Notes: generated by a model from the letters alone, not told the origin. Shown: positions 36,039 through 46,312, counted from the first letter of the stretch. The stretch: DNA of 64,000 bases from CAVQCJ01 sp963771835 (GCA_963771835.1 CAVYVA010000001.1:1116001-1180000), one strand, 5' to 3'. Translations and numbers: made by a program.

Positions 36039-37754
36039 TCAGCCGCAGACGGCACCTCGTGCCGCCGACCCGACGAGCTTGGCGTACTTGGCCAGCACCC
36101 CCCGCGTGTAGCGCGGCGGCGGCGGGACGTACCCCTCGGCGCGCGCCGCGAGCTCGCCCTCGTCGACCAGCAGGTCGATGGTGCGGGCGGCGATGTCCAC
36201 CCGCACCCGGTCGCCGTCGCGGACGAAGGCGATCGGCCCGGCGTCCACGGCCTCCGGCGCGACGTGCCCGATGCACAGCCCGGTGGTGCCGCCGGAGAAC
36301 CGGCCGTCGGTGATCAGGAGCACGTCCTTGCCCAGCCCGGCGCCCTTGATCGCCGCAGTGATGGCCAGCATCTCGCGCATGCCCGGGCCGCCCTTGGGGC
36401 CCTCGTACCGGATGACCACGACGTCGCCCGGTTGGATGGCGCCCGCCTCGACGGCGGCCATCGCCGGCTGCTCGCGGTCGAACACGCGGGCCGGCCCCTC
36501 GAACACGTCCGCGTCGAAACCGGCCGTCTTGACCACCGCACCGTCCGGAGCCATCGACCCGCGGAGGACGGTCAGCCCGCCGGTGCGGTGCAGGGGCGCG
36601 GACATCGCCCGGATGATCTCGCCGTCCGGGTCGGGCGGGCCGAGCTGGGCGAGGTTCTCGGCCACCGTCCGGCCGGTCACGGTGAGCGCGTCGCCGTGCA
36701 GCAGGCCGGCGTCCAGCAGCGCCTTCATGACGACCGGGATGCCGCCGACCCGGTCGATGTCGGTCATCACGAACCGTCCGAACGGCTTGACGTCGGCCAG
36801 GTGCGGCACCCGGTCGCCGATCCGGTTGAAGTCGTCCAGGTCGAGGTCGACCCGCGCCTCGTCGGCGATGGCCAGCAGGTGGAGCACGGCGTTGGTCGAG
36901 CCGCCGAGCGCCATCACCACGGCGATCGCGTTCTCGAACGCCGCCCTGGTCATGATCTGCCGGGCGGTGATCCCGCGCGCGAGCATCTCGATCACGGCCT
37001 GGCCGGAGCGCCGGGCGAAGCCGTCCCGGCGCCGGTCCACGGCCGGCGGCGCGGCCGACCCGGGCAGGGACATGCCCAGCGCCTCCGCGGCGGACGCCAT
37101 GGTGTTCGCGGTGAACATCCCGCCGCAGGCGCCCTCGCCCGGGCAGATGGCCCGCTCGATCGCGTCGACCTCGGCACGCGTGATCAGCCCGCGGGCGCAC
37201 GCCCCGACCGCCTCGAACGCGTCGATGATCGTGACGTCCCGGTCGCCGAGCCGGCCGGGCATGGTCGAGCCGGCGTACAGGAACGCCGCGGCCAGGTCGA
37301 GCCGGGCGGCGGCCATGAGCATGCCGGGCAGGGACTTGTCGCAGCCGGCCAGCAGCACCGCGCCGTCCAGCCGTTCGGCCTGCAGCACGGTCTCGACGCT
37401 GTCCGCGATGACCTCGCGCGAGACGAGGGAGAAGTGCATGCCCTCGTGGCCCATCGAGATCCCGTCCGAGACCGAGATCGTGCCGAACTCCAAGGGGTAC
37501 CCGCCGGCCGCGAACACCCCTTCCTTGGCGCTCTTGGCCAGCCGGTCGAGACTGAGGTTGCAGGGGGTGATCTCGTTCCACGACGACGCGATGCCGACCT
37601 GCGGCTTGTCGAAGTCCTCGTCGCCCATGCCGACGGCGCGCAGCATGCCGCGGGCGCCGGCCCGCTCCATCCCCTCGGTCACGTCCACGCTGCGGGGCTT
37701 CATCGCGCGGGCCGCGTCGGTCAGGGTCGAGCCGGTGCCGTTCGTGTCGCTCAT
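36039..37754 (-). CDS. ilvD: Dihydroxy-acid dehydratase
   Basis: The 571-residue Fe-S enzyme dehydrates the IlvC products to 2-oxo acids for IlvE. Cysteine-bearing motifs are EITPCNLSLDRL, LLAGCDKSLPGMLMA and GEGACGGMFTANTMAS; GRFSGGTTGLCIGH and YEGPKGGPGMREM lie near the end. Its start is 9 bases after the stop of the hydroxyacid dehydrogenase gene, so both are probably co-transcribed. The ilvB promoter follows downstream, so ilvD and ilvBNC are separate units. Confidence 0.97.
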   Translation of the reverse strand: MSDTNGTGSTLTDAARAMKPRSVDVTEGMERAGARGMLRAVGMGDEDFDKPQVGIASSWNEITPCNLSLDRLAKSAKEGVFAAGGYPLEFGTISVSDGISMGHEGMHFSLVSREVIADSVETVLQAERLDGAVLLAGCDKSLPGMLMAAARLDLAAAFLYAGSTMPGRLGDRDVTIIDAFEAVGACARGLITRAEVDAIERAICPGEGACGGMFTANTMASAAEALGMSLPGSAAPPAVDRRRDGFARRSGQAVIEMLARGITARQIMTRAAFENAIAVVMALGGSTNAVLHLLAIADEARVDLDLDDFNRIGDRVPHLADVKPFGRFVMTDIDRVGGIPVVMKALLDAGLLHGDALTVTGRTVAENLAQLGPPDPDGEIIRAMSAPLHRTGGLTVLRGSMAPDGAVVKTAGFDADVFEGPARVFDREQPAMAAVEAGAIQPGDVVVIRYEGPKGGPGMREMLAITAAIKGAGLGKDVLLITDGRFSGGTTGLCIGHVAPEAVDAGPIAFVRDGDRVRVDIAARTIDLLVDEGELAARAEGYVPPPPRYTRGVLAKYAKLVGSAARGAVCG

Positions 37755-37763
37755 GCGCGCAGC

Positions 37764-38718
37764 CTACGAGAGCGGACCTGGCCGGAGGTCCGCCGCCGGC
37801 GATGGATCGCCGGCGACGACCCCGACCAGCGGCTCCCCCGCGGCGAACCGGCCCAGCTGCGCCACCGCGAACCGTTCGGCACGCGGCTGGAACGCGCTGG
37901 TGTTGCCGCCGACGTGCGGGCTGAGCAGCAGCCCGGGCGCGTCCCACAGCGGGTGCTCGGGGGGCAGCGGCTCGGGGTCGGTGACGTCCAGCGCGGCCGT
38001 GATCCGCCCGGTCCGCAGCTCGGCCAGCAAGGCGTCGGTGCCGACGACCGGGCCGCGGGACACGTTGACGAGCAGCGCACCGTCCTTCATCGCAGCCAGG
38101 AACCGGGCGTCGGCCAGCCCGCGGGTCGCGTCCGTGAGCGGGACGCAGAGCACGACGACATCCGCCGACGGGCAGCAGGTCCGGCAGCTCGTCGATGCCG
38201 TGCACCGGCCCGGCCGGGGTTTGCCTGGCCGTGGTGGCCACCGGGACCACCTCGACCTCGAACGGCTCGAGCCGGTGCGCCACGGCACGGCCGACGCCGC
38301 CGTAGCCGACGACCAGCACCCGCCGGTCGGCCAGCGCCGGCCGGCGCTGCGGGGCCCACCGGTGCTCGCCTGCGGCGCGGACGAAACCGGGGATGCCGCG
38401 CAGGGCGGCCAGCGTCAGGGTGACGGCGAGCTCGGCGGTCGACGCGTCGTGCACGCCGGGGGCGTTGCACAGCAGCACACCCGGCGGCCGCGCACCGAGC
38501 ACGTCGTCGTAGCCGGCCGTCAGGGTCTGCATGACCCGCAGCGAGCGCATCGCCGGCAGCGGCTCGAGCGCCTTCCGACCGATCATGTACGGGAGCACGT
38601 ACAGCTCCACCTCGTCGACCGATCCCGGCCAGGCACCGGTGCCGTCCCAGCGGTCGGCGTGAAGACCGGGCGGCAGCCGGTCCGGGTCGAGGTCGAACGG
38701 CAGCCAGACCACGGTCAC
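37764..38718 (-). CDS. D-isomer-specific 2-hydroxyacid dehydrogenase, one frameshift as read
   Basis: The protein of about 317 residues starts at GTG 38718 (VTVVWLPFDLDPDRLPPG). It has the NAD motif VLVVGYGGVGRAVAHRLEPF, the catalytic Arg region LLVNVSRGPVVGTDAL, the Glu in ALDVTDPEPLPPEHPLW and the His in LLSPHVGGNTSAF. One extra base near 38170, before ADVVVLCVPLTDATRG, breaks the frame. The substrate is unknown; the family includes glyoxylate/hydroxypyruvate and phosphoglycerate dehydrogenases. It is followed at 9 bases by ilvD and is divergent from ppc. Confidence 0.86.
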
Positions 38719-38835
38719 GGCCCCACCCCACCACACCGGGGGCGTGCCCGGCCCGGCCGACCCGACCCGCCGGCTGCGTATCCTGGCCGCACGGACGACG
38801 GCGTCCGCATCCGTCCCCGACCGGAAGCGCCGACC

Positions 38836-41568
38836 GTGCCCGATCCAGACCCGTCCTTCGACGACTCCCTCGACAGCCACGACCTTCGCGCCGACATTCG
38901 CAGGCTGAGCACGCTGCTCGGCGACACCCTCGCCCGGCAGGAGGGCCCGGCGCTGCTCGAGCTGGTCGAGTCCGTGCGCACGCTCAGCCGTGACGACCCT
39001 CCGGCCGCGGAGAAGGTGCTGGCTGGGGTGGACGTGGCCACCGCGGGCCGGCTGGTCCGGGCCTTCGCCACGTACTTCCACCTCGCGAACGTCACCGAGC
39101 AGGTGCACCGCGGGCGCGAGCTGGCCAGGCAGCGGCGCGAGCGGGGAGGCTGGCTCGCCCGCGCCGGCGTGACGCTGCAGCAGGCGCTGGACGACGGCGC
39201 GATCGACCGGGCCGGTCTCACGGCGGCGGTCGAGCGGCTGGACGTGCGGCCGGTGTTCACCGCGCACCCCACCGAGGCGGCTCGACGCACGACGCTGGCC
39301 AAGCTGCGGCGGGTAGCCGAGCTCCTGGACGACGAACCGGGACCGCGCACCGACCGGCGGCTGGCCGAGGTGGTGGAGCTGCTGTGGCAGTCCGACGACC
39401 TGCGGGTGGCCAGGCCGGACGTGCTGGACGAGGCTCGCAACGCCGTCTACTACCTCGAGGAGCTCGCCCGCAGCGCGGTGCCGGACGTGCTCGAGGAGCT
39501 GGCCGACATCCTGGCCCGCCTCGACGTCGGGCTGGCACCGACCGCCCGGCCGCTGTCCTTCGGCACCTGGATCGGCGGCGACCGGGACGGCAACCCGAAC
39601 GTCACCGCCGACGCGTCGCTGCGGGTGCTCGAGCTGCAGCACGAGCACGCGCTGCGGGTGGCTCTCGACGCGGTCGGCGAGCTCCGGCAGGAGCTGTCGT
39701 CGTCGACCCGGCTGGTCGGGGTGTCCATGGCCCTCGAGCAGTCGCTGGCCGCCGACCTGGCCGCGCTCCCGGAGATCGACCCGCGCTACCTGCGCCTCAA
39801 CGCCGAGGAGCCGTACCGGCTCAAGACCACGTGCATCCAGGCCAAGCTGGTGAACACCCGGTCGCGGCTGGCCTCGGGTGGCCCGCACCGGCCGGACCGC
39901 GACTACGCCGGGACGGAGGGGCTGCTCGCCGACCTCATGCTGCTGCGCGAGTCCCTGCTCGAGCACCGCGGCGGGTTCGCCGCGCACGGCACCCTCGAAC
40001 GGGTCGTGCGGGTGGTCGCGGCGACCGGGCTGCAGCTGGCCGCGATGGACATCCGCGAGCACGCCGACGCGCACCACGCTGCGGTGGGCGTGCTGGTCGA
40101 CCGCCTCGGCGAGCAGGGCTGGCGGTACCTCGACCTGCCCCGCGAGCATCGGCTCGCGCTGCTGCGCCGAGAGCTGGCCAGCCGGCGCCCGCTCGCCGGT
40201 ACGCCGGTCCCGCTCAGCGGTGACGAGGCGCGCACCTTCGAGGTGTTCGCGGCGGTCCGCGCGGCCCAGGACCGGTTCGGTCCCGCGTCGGTGCCGACGT
40301 ACATCGTCTCGATGACCCGTGGCGCCGACGACGTGCTGGCTGCCGTCGTGCTCGCCCGCGAGGCCGGGCTGGTGGACCTGCACGGCGGTGTGGCCAGGCT
40401 CGGGTTCGTCCCGCTGCTGGAGACGGTCGAGGAGCTGCGCGGCGCCGACGGGGTGCTCGAGGACCTGCTCGCCGACCCGTCCTACCGCGAGCTCGTCCGG
40501 CTGCGCGGCGACGAGCAGGAGGTGATGCTCGGGTACAGCGACTCGAACAAGGCCGCCGGCATCACCACCGCGCAGTGGGAGATCCACCTGGCGCAGCGCC
40601 GGCTGCGGACCGTCGCGGCCCGGCACGGCGTGCGGCTGGTGTTCTTCCACGGCCGCGGCGGGACCGTCGGACGCGGCGGCGGCCCGACCCGCGACGCGCT
40701 GCTCGCCCTGCCGTGGGGCACGCTCGACGGCGCGGTCAAGCTGACCGAGCAGGGCGAGGTCATCTCGGACAAGTACGCCCTGCCCGCGCTGGCCAGGGAG
40801 AACCTGGAGCTCACCGTCGCGGGCGCGCTGGAGGCGACCGTCCTGCACCGGAGCGCACGCAGCGACCCGGCGACGCTGGCCCGATTCGACGCCGCGATGG
40901 ACGTGATGTCCGAGGCTGCGTACGCGGCCTACCGGCGCCTGGTCGAGCACCCGGACCTGAGCGACTACTTCTTCGCGGCCACCCCCACCGACCAGCTCGG
41001 CTCGCTGCAGCTGGGGTCGCGGCCGTCCCGCCGCCCGGACAGCGGCGCGGGACTGGACGGGCTGCGGGCCATCCCCTGGGTGTTCGGGTGGACGCAGTCG
41101 CGCCAGGTGGTGCCCGGCTGGTACGGGGTGGGCAGCGGCCTGGCGGCCGCCCACGAAGCAGGTCTCGGCGACGTGCTCGAGCAGATGCAGGCGGACTGGC
41201 ACTTCTTCCGCACGTTCCTGTCGAACGTCGAGATGACGCTGGTCAAGACCGACCTGGACGTTGCCCGCGGCTACGTCGAAGCCCTGGTGCCCGCACACCT
41301 GCGCGACCCGTTCGACCTCGTCGTGGCCGAGCACGCCCGCACGGTGGACGAGGTGCTCCGGCTCACCGGGGAGGACCGGCTGCTCGGCGCGATGCCCGGG
41401 CTGCGCCGGACGCTGCAGGTGCGCGACGCCTACCTCCAGCCGCTGCACCTGCTGCAGGTGTCGTTGCTGCAACGGCTGCGCGCGGACGACGACCCCGACG
41501 ACGACCTGCGCCGCGCACTCCTGCTCAGCGTCAACGGGATCGCCGCCGGACTGCGCAACACCGGCTAG
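38836..41568 (+). CDS. ppc: Phosphoenolpyruvate carboxylase
   Basis: The 910-residue enzyme carboxylates PEP to oxaloacetate, refilling the TCA cycle and feeding aspartate-family synthesis. Catalytic motifs are VFTAHPTEAARRT (His), GTWIGGDRDGNPNVT, VMLGYSDSNKAAG, VFFHGRGGTVGRGGGP and the allosteric C-terminus ending LRNTG. The start is GTG 38836; the frame is intact throughout. Its stop codon overlaps the stop of the convergent surface-protein gene in the palindrome CTAG (41565-41568). Confidence 0.97.
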   Translation: MPDPDPSFDDSLDSHDLRADIRRLSTLLGDTLARQEGPALLELVESVRTLSRDDPPAAEKVLAGVDVATAGRLVRAFATYFHLANVTEQVHRGRELARQRRERGGWLARAGVTLQQALDDGAIDRAGLTAAVERLDVRPVFTAHPTEAARRTTLAKLRRVAELLDDEPGPRTDRRLAEVVELLWQSDDLRVARPDVLDEARNAVYYLEELARSAVPDVLEELADILARLDVGLAPTARPLSFGTWIGGDRDGNPNVTADASLRVLELQHEHALRVALDAVGELRQELSSSTRLVGVSMALEQSLAADLAALPEIDPRYLRLNAEEPYRLKTTCIQAKLVNTRSRLASGGPHRPDRDYAGTEGLLADLMLLRESLLEHRGGFAAHGTLERVVRVVAATGLQLAAMDIREHADAHHAAVGVLVDRLGEQGWRYLDLPREHRLALLRRELASRRPLAGTPVPLSGDEARTFEVFAAVRAAQDRFGPASVPTYIVSMTRGADDVLAAVVLAREAGLVDLHGGVARLGFVPLLETVEELRGADGVLEDLLADPSYRELVRLRGDEQEVMLGYSDSNKAAGITTAQWEIHLAQRRLRTVAARHGVRLVFFHGRGGTVGRGGGPTRDALLALPWGTLDGAVKLTEQGEVISDKYALPALARENLELTVAGALEATVLHRSARSDPATLARFDAAMDVMSEAAYAAYRRLVEHPDLSDYFFAATPTDQLGSLQLGSRPSRRPDSGAGLDGLRAIPWVFGWTQSRQVVPGWYGVGSGLAAAHEAGLGDVLEQMQADWHFFRTFLSNVEMTLVKTDLDVARGYVEALVPAHLRDPFDLVVAEHARTVDEVLRLTGEDRLLGAMPGLRRTLQVRDAYLQPLHLLQVSLLQRLRADDDPDDDLRRALLLSVNGIAAGLRNTG

Positions 41569-43593
41569 CGACGTCCTCGTCTGACGGCGGCCTCCGCCGC
41601 CACGAGCAGCAGCGACCCGGTCGCGAGCAGACCCAGTCCGAGCAGGGTCGGGCCGGCGAGGTCGGCCCCGGTGTCCGACAGCATCGGCGGTGCGGTCGTC
41701 GTGGTCGTCGCGGACGCGGAGTTGTTCGACGGGTCGGGGTCCGAGGTGGGCGACGACACGGTGGACGAGTCGGTGAGCGTCGCATCCGCCGGGGGTGTCT
41801 GCACCACCACGGTCACGACGGGAGCGGTCCCGACGGCGAGCGCCGCCCGCGTGCACGTCACGGAGACGTCGCCGGAGTGCGTGCAGGTCCAGCCCGAACC
41901 CTTGGCCGACACGAACGTCACGCCGGCGGCGAGGGTGTCCGTCACGGTCACGGGGGCGGCTGTCACGTTGCCGAGGTTGCGGACGGTCAGCCGGTACGCC
42001 ACCTGGCTGCCGCCGACCGCGGTCGCTGCGCCGGTCTTCGCGATCGACAGGTCGGCGCACGCGGCCGCGGCAGGGATGCCGACGGACCCGGCCACACCCG
42101 TGTGGCCCGGCTGCCCGGCGGTCGAGCCGTAGGTCAGCAGCGGCGGTCGTCGTCGTCCCGTGCGCGCCGCCGGCCACCGTCACCGCGCCCGCCGCGGACG
42201 AGGTCAGCACGGTGCCACCGCCGCCGCCGCCGCCGGGGCCGTGCGCCGCGATGTTCCCGGCCCCCGGTGGCTGCGTCGCCCAGGCGTCCCCGCCCGCCCC
42301 ACCGTCGGCGTGCAGCGTGGCAGCGGCCAGCCCACCGCTGACCGCCGAGAGCACGATCGTGCCGCCGGCCCCGCCACCGCCACCGCCGTCGTTCGGCGTC
42401 AGCTGGTAGGCGTCGGACCCGTTCGCGGTGATCGTGCCGGCACCGGCGACCCGGCCGGAACGGACCAGCACCGCGCCGCCGCCGGCGGCACCGGCGGCCG
42501 CCGGGTCGGGGAAGTTGTTCGCGGTACCGGCGCCACCGCCGCCGCCGAGCACGGCCCGGTCGCCGGCTGCCGGCACCGGGGCACCGCCCCAGCCGCCCGT
42601 CGGCTGGTTCGAGTTCCAGGAGTTGCCGCCCATCCCGCCGCGGCCGCCGTTGCCGCCGCCGCCACCGCCGGAGTTCTCGTCGTTCGCGGCCGGGTCCGCG
42701 TCCGTGCCGCCACCGCCCGCGTTCCCCGGCGCCCCGCGCGCGGCGTCACCGCCCGGGTAGCCGTCACCGGCCGTGGTCCCCAGCGGTGTCCCGGCGATGC
42801 CCTCGGCCTTGTTGCCGTGCACCCCGGCGGTGGCGCTCACCGCGGTGTCCGCCGCACTGTGCCCGGGGGCGCCGCCGCGCTGGATCCCGGGGGCGCCGCG
42901 GAAGCCGAGCCCGTCGACGCTCACCGTCCCCGCCAGCGTCAGCGTGGCCGACACGTCCAGGGCCAGCACGCCACCGACCGAACCGTTCCACGGCAACGCG
43001 GTCAGACCCGAGCTCGTGGTCGCCGTCGTGTACGACGGCACTCGCACCACCTCGAACGTGCGCCGGCCCCGCGCACCCGTCGCGGCCGCCTCCGTGTACG
43101 TGTGCAGCAGCCCGCCGCCGGGCCCGGCACCCTTGACCTGCACCGCACCGGCCGTCACCGCCGACGTCGCCGTGACGTACTCGTACGAACCGGTCGCGCC
43201 GAGGGCGGTGAAGCCGGCGGCCGGGTCGGCGGCCGGGCCGCCGTGCCCGTACGAGCCAGTGTTCGACGAGTCGAACTGCGCGTCCTGCACCTGGAGCACG
43301 AGCAGCACGTCGCCGGCGGCGAGGGGGGTCGCCGCTCCGGCTCCGGCGCCGACGTCGATCGACGTCGCGCCGGCCGCCGCGGTGCCGACGCCCGGGTAGT
43401 ACCGGTCGACCACGCCGCTGAGCGTCCCGCCCGGTCCGCCCGGGGCCGGGCACACCACGGGGGCGGCCGCGACGGCCGCAGGCCCGACCGCCGACAGGGC
43501 GGCGCCGGCCAGCAGCAGGGCCGCCGACGCCGCGGCCGTGCGCAGCACGGTCGTCCGGTTCACGGTCGTCCGGGAGATGCGCGGAGCCGTCAT
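41565..43593 (-). CDS. Glycine-rich secreted surface protein with DUF11 domain and sorting-like C-terminus, one frameshift as read
   Basis: The protein is about 675 residues. A signal peptide (TAAASAALLLAGAALSAVG) leads to a long Gly/Ala-rich domain (for example GGGGGGNGGRGGMGGNSWN) with recurring GGGAVLVRSG, GGTIVLSA and GGGTVLTS strands, like other glycine-rich exported proteins. After a shift near 42140 comes a DUF11 domain (ADLSIAKTGAATAVGGSQV to SNNSASATTTTTA). It ends LSDTGADLAGPTLLGLGLLA, then RRGRR. This LSDTG, hydrophobic stretch and basic tail resemble a sortase signal, so wall anchoring is likely; no sortase is in the window. Confidence 0.78.
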
Positions 43594-43647
43594 GGCCGGT
43601 CACCGTAGGGGCTCCGGCGATGGCGATCCACCATTGGGGTCGGTCGC

Positions 43648-44619
43648 CTACCAGGCGTAGTCCTCGGGCGCCGTACGGTGACCGGGGAAGATCTCGTCGA
43701 GCCGCGCCAGCACCTTCTCGTCCAGTTGGAGCTCGACGGCCCGCAGCGACCCGTCGAGCTGCTCCGCGGTGCGCGGACCGATGATCGGCCCGGTCACCGC
43801 GGGACGCGTCAGCAGCCACGCCAGGCCTACGTGCGCCGGCTCCTCGCCCACCTCGGCGCACAGGTCCTCGTACTGCTCGATCTGCGGTCGCAGGGTCTCC
43901 AGCGCGTCGTGCGCCCGGCCCGAGTTGCGCCGGCTGGTGTCCTTCTCCTTGCGGATCACGCCGCCGAGCAGGCCGCCGTTCAACGGCGACCAGGGGATCA
44001 CGCCGAGCCCGTAGTGCTCGGCGACCGGGAGCACCTCGAGCTCGACCGCGCGGTTGACCAGGTTGTAGATGGACTGCTCGCTGACCAGCCCGAGGAAGTG
44101 GCGGTTCCTCGCCGCCTCCTGCGCCTGCGCGATGTGCCACCCGGCGAAGTTCGACGACCCGACGTAGAGGATCTTGCCCTGCGCGCGCAGGACCTCCATG
44201 GCCTCCCAGATCTCGTCCCACGGCGTGGCCCGGTCGACGTGGTGCATCTGGTACAGGTCGATGTAGTCCGTCTGCAGCCGCCGCAGCGAGGCGTCGCACG
44301 CACGGCGGATGTTCAGCGCCGAGAGCCGGCCGTCGTTGGGCCAGTCGCCCATGTCGCCGTACAGCTTGGTGGCCAGCACGGTGCGCTCGCGCCGTCCGCC
44401 GCCGGTCGCGAACCAGTTCCCGATGATCTGCTCGGTCCAGCCCTCGCCGCGGCGCCAGCCGTAGACGTTCGCCGTGTCGAAGAAGTTGATGCCGTGCTCG
44501 TGGGCGCGGTCCATGATCGCGTGCGAGTCCGGCTCGGTGGTCTCCGGGCCGAAGTTCATGGTGCCCAGGCACAGGCGGCTGACGGACAGGCCGGTACGGC
44601 CGAGGTGGGTGTACTCCAT
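43648..44619 (-). CDS. Aldo/keto reductase
   Basis: The 323-residue protein starts MEYTHLGRTGLSVSRLCLGT, the common AKR N-terminus. Catalytic tetrad residues appear in FFDTANVYGWRRGEG (Asp, Tyr), VLATKLYG (Lys) and LYQMHHVD (His), and the NADPH end region is PRTAEQLDGSLRAVEL. It most resembles the YhdN/Tas-like group; the substrate is unknown. It stands alone, divergent from the small membrane protein gene. Confidence 0.92.
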   Translation of the reverse strand: MEYTHLGRTGLSVSRLCLGTMNFGPETTEPDSHAIMDRAHEHGINFFDTANVYGWRRGEGWTEQIIGNWFATGGGRRERTVLATKLYGDMGDWPNDGRLSALNIRRACDASLRRLQTDYIDLYQMHHVDRATPWDEIWEAMEVLRAQGKILYVGSSNFAGWHIAQAQEAARNRHFLGLVSEQSIYNLVNRAVELEVLPVAEHYGLGVIPWSPLNGGLLGGVIRKEKDTSRRNSGRAHDALETLRPQIEQYEDLCAEVGEEPAHVGLAWLLTRPAVTGPIIGPRTAEQLDGSLRAVELQLDEKVLARLDEIFPGHRTAPEDYAW

Positions 44620-44680
44620 GGTGCCGTCCTACTCCGCAGGTGGTTGAAGAGCAAATCAACGTCGACAGGCACGATGGGGC

Positions 44681-45070
44681 ATGCTTCGAGGCGTGGACCA
44701 GCCCTCGCCCCCGCAACGTCCGGACCCGGACGACGTCGTCGGCGCGGGCAAGAGCCTGCAGCACAGCGGGATCTTCACGATGTTCATGGGAGCGGCTGCG
44801 GCGTTCGGCGGCGGGTCGCTGGCCGGGCAGCGCGGCCCGCGCTTGTCCAGCCGGGTCAAGGACACGCCCTGGTGGGTGCAGGTGGCGTTCGGCCTGATCC
44901 TGTGGCAGCCGATCGTGACCATCCCGCTCTTCTACCTGGTCACCGGCAGCTGGGGGCGGGCCTTCGTCATCGGCGCGCTGCTCTGGGTCGGCTGCACCCT
45001 CGTGGGCAGCCTGCTGATCTCGGTCTTCGCGATCCGCCCGTCCAGGCACGACCCGCCGGACGACGGCTGA
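44681..45070 (+). CDS. Small membrane protein of unknown function
   Basis: The 129-residue frame starts at ATG 44681; GTG 44693 is an alternative. Hydrophobic segments are at about 30-47 (HSGIFTMFMGAAAAFGGG), 67-87 (VQVAFGLILWQPIVTIPLFY) and 92-117 (GRAFVIGALLWVGCTLVGSL). No family is recognised. Its stop is 4 bases from the end of the convergent histidine kinase gene. Confidence 0.6.
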   Translation: MLRGVDQPSPPQRPDPDDVVGAGKSLQHSGIFTMFMGAAAAFGGGSLAGQRGPRLSSRVKDTPWWVQVAFGLILWQPIVTIPLFYLVTGSWGRAFVIGALLWVGCTLVGSLLISVFAIRPSRHDPPDDG

Positions 45071-45073
45071 GGG

Positions 45074-46312
45074 TCAGCGGCGCCGGCGCGACCCCGCCTT
45101 GGGCAGGGACAGCTCCAGCACGGCGCCACCGGCCGCCGCAGCATCCGCCGACCGGTCCAGGTTGCGGGCCGTGACCGTGCCCCCGTGCCCGGCGGCGACC
45201 TCGCTCACCAGGGCCAGGCCCAGTCCGTAGCCGGTCCTGGCCGCGCCGGGTGCCGGCGACGACTCGAACCTCTCGAACAACCGGGGCAGCAGGTCGGGCT
45301 CGATCCCGTGCCCGTCGTCGCGCACCTGGACCACGACATGGGTCCCGGTGCCCTGCACGCCGACAGCCACCTGCGCCGCCGCGTGCCGGACCGCGTTGTC
45401 GACCAGGGCCGTGAGCGCCCGGCGCAGCGCGGTCGACGACGCGTTCTGCACCACGGTGTCCCCGTCCACCTCGCAGCCGACCTGCACGCCCTGGGCGCGC
45501 GCTGACGCCGCTGCGGCCGCGGCCACGTCCACGGCCAGCCGCCCGACGTCCACCCGCTCGAGGCGCCTGCTGCTGCGCGGGTCGGCCGCGACCAGCAGGT
45601 CCTCGAGGACGCTCGCCAGGTTCCGCGCGTCGGCGACCAGGCCGTCCACCTCGCCCGCCACGACGGCGGGGTCGGCCCCGGCGCGCACGTCCCGGCGGAC
45701 CAGCTGCGCCCGGGTGCTGAGCAGGGTCAGCGGCGTGCGCAGCTCGTGGCTCGCGTCGGCCACGAACCGCCGCTGCAGGGCCAGCGCCTGCGCGGTCGGC
45801 CGCATGGCCCGGACGGCCAGGAAGACCCCGGCCGCTGCGGCCAGCGCGAGGCCGAGCACCCCGCTGACGCCGAGCGCCAGCGCCAGCCGGTTGCGCTCGG
45901 CCCGGTCCGCGGACAGGTCGAGCACGCCCTGCACCACCGACGACCCGCGCGCCGCAGTCACCACGAGGTACTCGCGGCCGTCGACCTCGGTCGTGCCTGT
46001 CTGCTCCGCGCCCGTGGCGGCGGCGACCATCGCCGCCCGGTCGGGGAACCCGCGCGGGAGGCCGCGCGAGCTCACCTCCTTCGTCGGCGTCCTGATCGTC
46101 AGCCACGCGCCCGCCGGCGGGTCGGTGACGTCGTCCGCCCTGGCGACTGTCTGCCGCAGCAGGTCATGCTCGGCGCCGCTCTGGCTGCGCAGCACAACGA
46201 CCAACGCGACCGCCTCGAGGGTGAGCACGACGAGCGCGATCAGGCCGGCGATCTGCACGGCCAGCCGGACCGAGTCCCGGCGCAGCGAGCGCGGCGGCGG
46301 ACCGAGGGTCAT
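45074..46312 (-). CDS. Sensor histidine kinase (HisKA/EnvZ type)
   Basis: The 412-residue kinase has two membrane segments (LAVQIAGLIALVVLTLEAVA and LALGVSGVLGLALAAAAGVF) flanking an extracytoplasmic domain of about 100 residues. The H-box is FVADASHELRTPLTLLS; the ATPase has LVDNAVRHA, VRDDGHGIEPDLLPRLFERF and GYGLGLALVSEVAAGHGG. Its ATG lies 8 bases after the regulator gene, so the pair is an operon. It is divergent from the redox operon at 47135, which it may control. Confidence 0.92.
   Translation of the reverse strand: MTLGPPPRSLRRDSVRLAVQIAGLIALVVLTLEAVALVVVLRSQSGAEHDLLRQTVARADDVTDPPAGAWLTIRTPTKEVSSRGLPRGFPDRAAMVAAATGAEQTGTTEVDGREYLVVTAARGSSVVQGVLDLSADRAERNRLALALGVSGVLGLALAAAAGVFLAVRAMRPTAQALALQRRFVADASHELRTPLTLLSTRAQLVRRDVRAGADPAVVAGEVDGLVADARNLASVLEDLLVAADPRSSRRLERVDVGRLAVDVAAAAAASARAQGVQVGCEVDGDTVVQNASSTALRRALTALVDNAVRHAAAQVAVGVQGTGTHVVVQVRDDGHGIEPDLLPRLFERFESSPAPGAARTGYGLGLALVSEVAAGHGGTVTARNLDRSADAAAAGGAVLELSLPKAGSRRRR

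Noticed and set aside
36019..43593. A 2,524-codon open frame on the minus strand
   Set aside because: It merely strings together the antisense of ppc, the frame of the glycine-rich protein and parts of the dehydrogenase. Long open frames are expected by chance at this GC content, and ppc on the other strand is clearly the real gene.
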